DNA of 33,226 nucleotides from NCBI RefSeq assembly GCF_030068505.1, contig NZ_JAQOSO010000047.1:1-33226 (forward strand), written 5' to 3'. The DNA comes from Roseofilum capinflatum BLCC-M114 (GTDB lineage: Bacteria; Cyanobacteriota; Cyanobacteriia; Cyanobacteriales; Desertifilaceae). Positions 33,192 through 33,226 of the stretch are shown in pieces. Numbering within the stretch: the first letter of the stretch is position 1; every line of letters begins with the position of its first letter. The translations under genes and the position numbers were made by a program. The notes under the pieces were generated by a model. The model ran no database searches. It was not told the origin of the DNA and saw only the letters and a list, made by a program, of their open reading frames with translations.

Positions 33192-33226
33192 AAACAGCAG
33201 ACTGGGTAGCACTTTGAGCCATTTTA

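Overview
The window looks like a piece of a cyanobacterial chromosome, mostly core genome. The palindrome GCGATCGC (HIP1) and its core CGATCG recur inside genes and spacers. The gene set is photosynthetic: the NDH-1 subunit NdhS, the thylakoid protein Psb29/Thf1, the phycobilisome degradation factor NblA, a CpcS/CpeS-type bilin lyase, cyanobacterial GuaB3, and the small RNA Yfr1 between guaB3 and trxA. Glycogen phosphorylase, RodA, Mrp, RecJ, citramalate synthase and an ISE2/Mtr4-like helicase fit the same picture. I cannot name the genus from sequence alone.

Layout. 0.1-3.0 kb: a DUF58 protein, then two nearly identical tandem Uma2-family genes bracketed by inverted repeats. 3.1-6.4 kb: a minus-strand run transcribed SRPBCC protein, mrp, rodA, ndhS, with a heptanucleotide repeat tract just before rodA. 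6.7-9.1 kb: a STAS protein, psb29, then nblA (55 codons, easily missed) divergent from the bilin lyase. 9.2-13.4 kb: glgP, converging with an ABC-2 permease. 13.6-18.2 kb: minus-strand helicase, LOG-family protein, thioredoxin and Yfr1. 18.3-22.2 kb: guaB3, a flotillin-like SPFH protein and its NfeD-like partner, which carries an acidic DxDxDG stretch. 22.3-22.8 kb: a palindromic repeat region and a small membrane ORF. 22.8-27.4 kb: recJ, cimA, a divergent [2Fe-2S] ferredoxin and a 30-residue single-span membrane ORF. 27.6-31.1 kb: a peptide-type ABC substrate-binding lipoprotein divergent from a pyruvate/indolepyruvate-decarboxylase-like enzyme. 31.1-33.2 kb: an accessory patch of repeats and toxin-antitoxin-type genes (DUF433/DUF5615, a broken DUF433, UPF0175/DUF3368).

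How the genes fit together. Light-harvesting turnover is the clearest local theme: NblA (antenna disassembly) and a bilin lyase (antenna assembly) are read outward from one 202-bp spacer, with psb29 beside them. Mrp (Fe-S delivery), NdhS (ferredoxin-binding NDH-1 subunit), a ferredoxin and thioredoxin give a redox flavour, but they lie in separate transcription units. The NfeD-like/flotillin pair is a recognised membrane-microdomain module.

I found no convincing undescribed multi-gene system, CRISPR array, prophage or transposase. The best second-look items are Yfr1, the nblA region, the Uma2 duplication, the two tiny membrane ORFs, the acidic NfeD-like protein, the decarboxylase and the decaying toxin-antitoxin patch. 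All assignments come from reading the sequence and recalled family knowledge; no database search was run.
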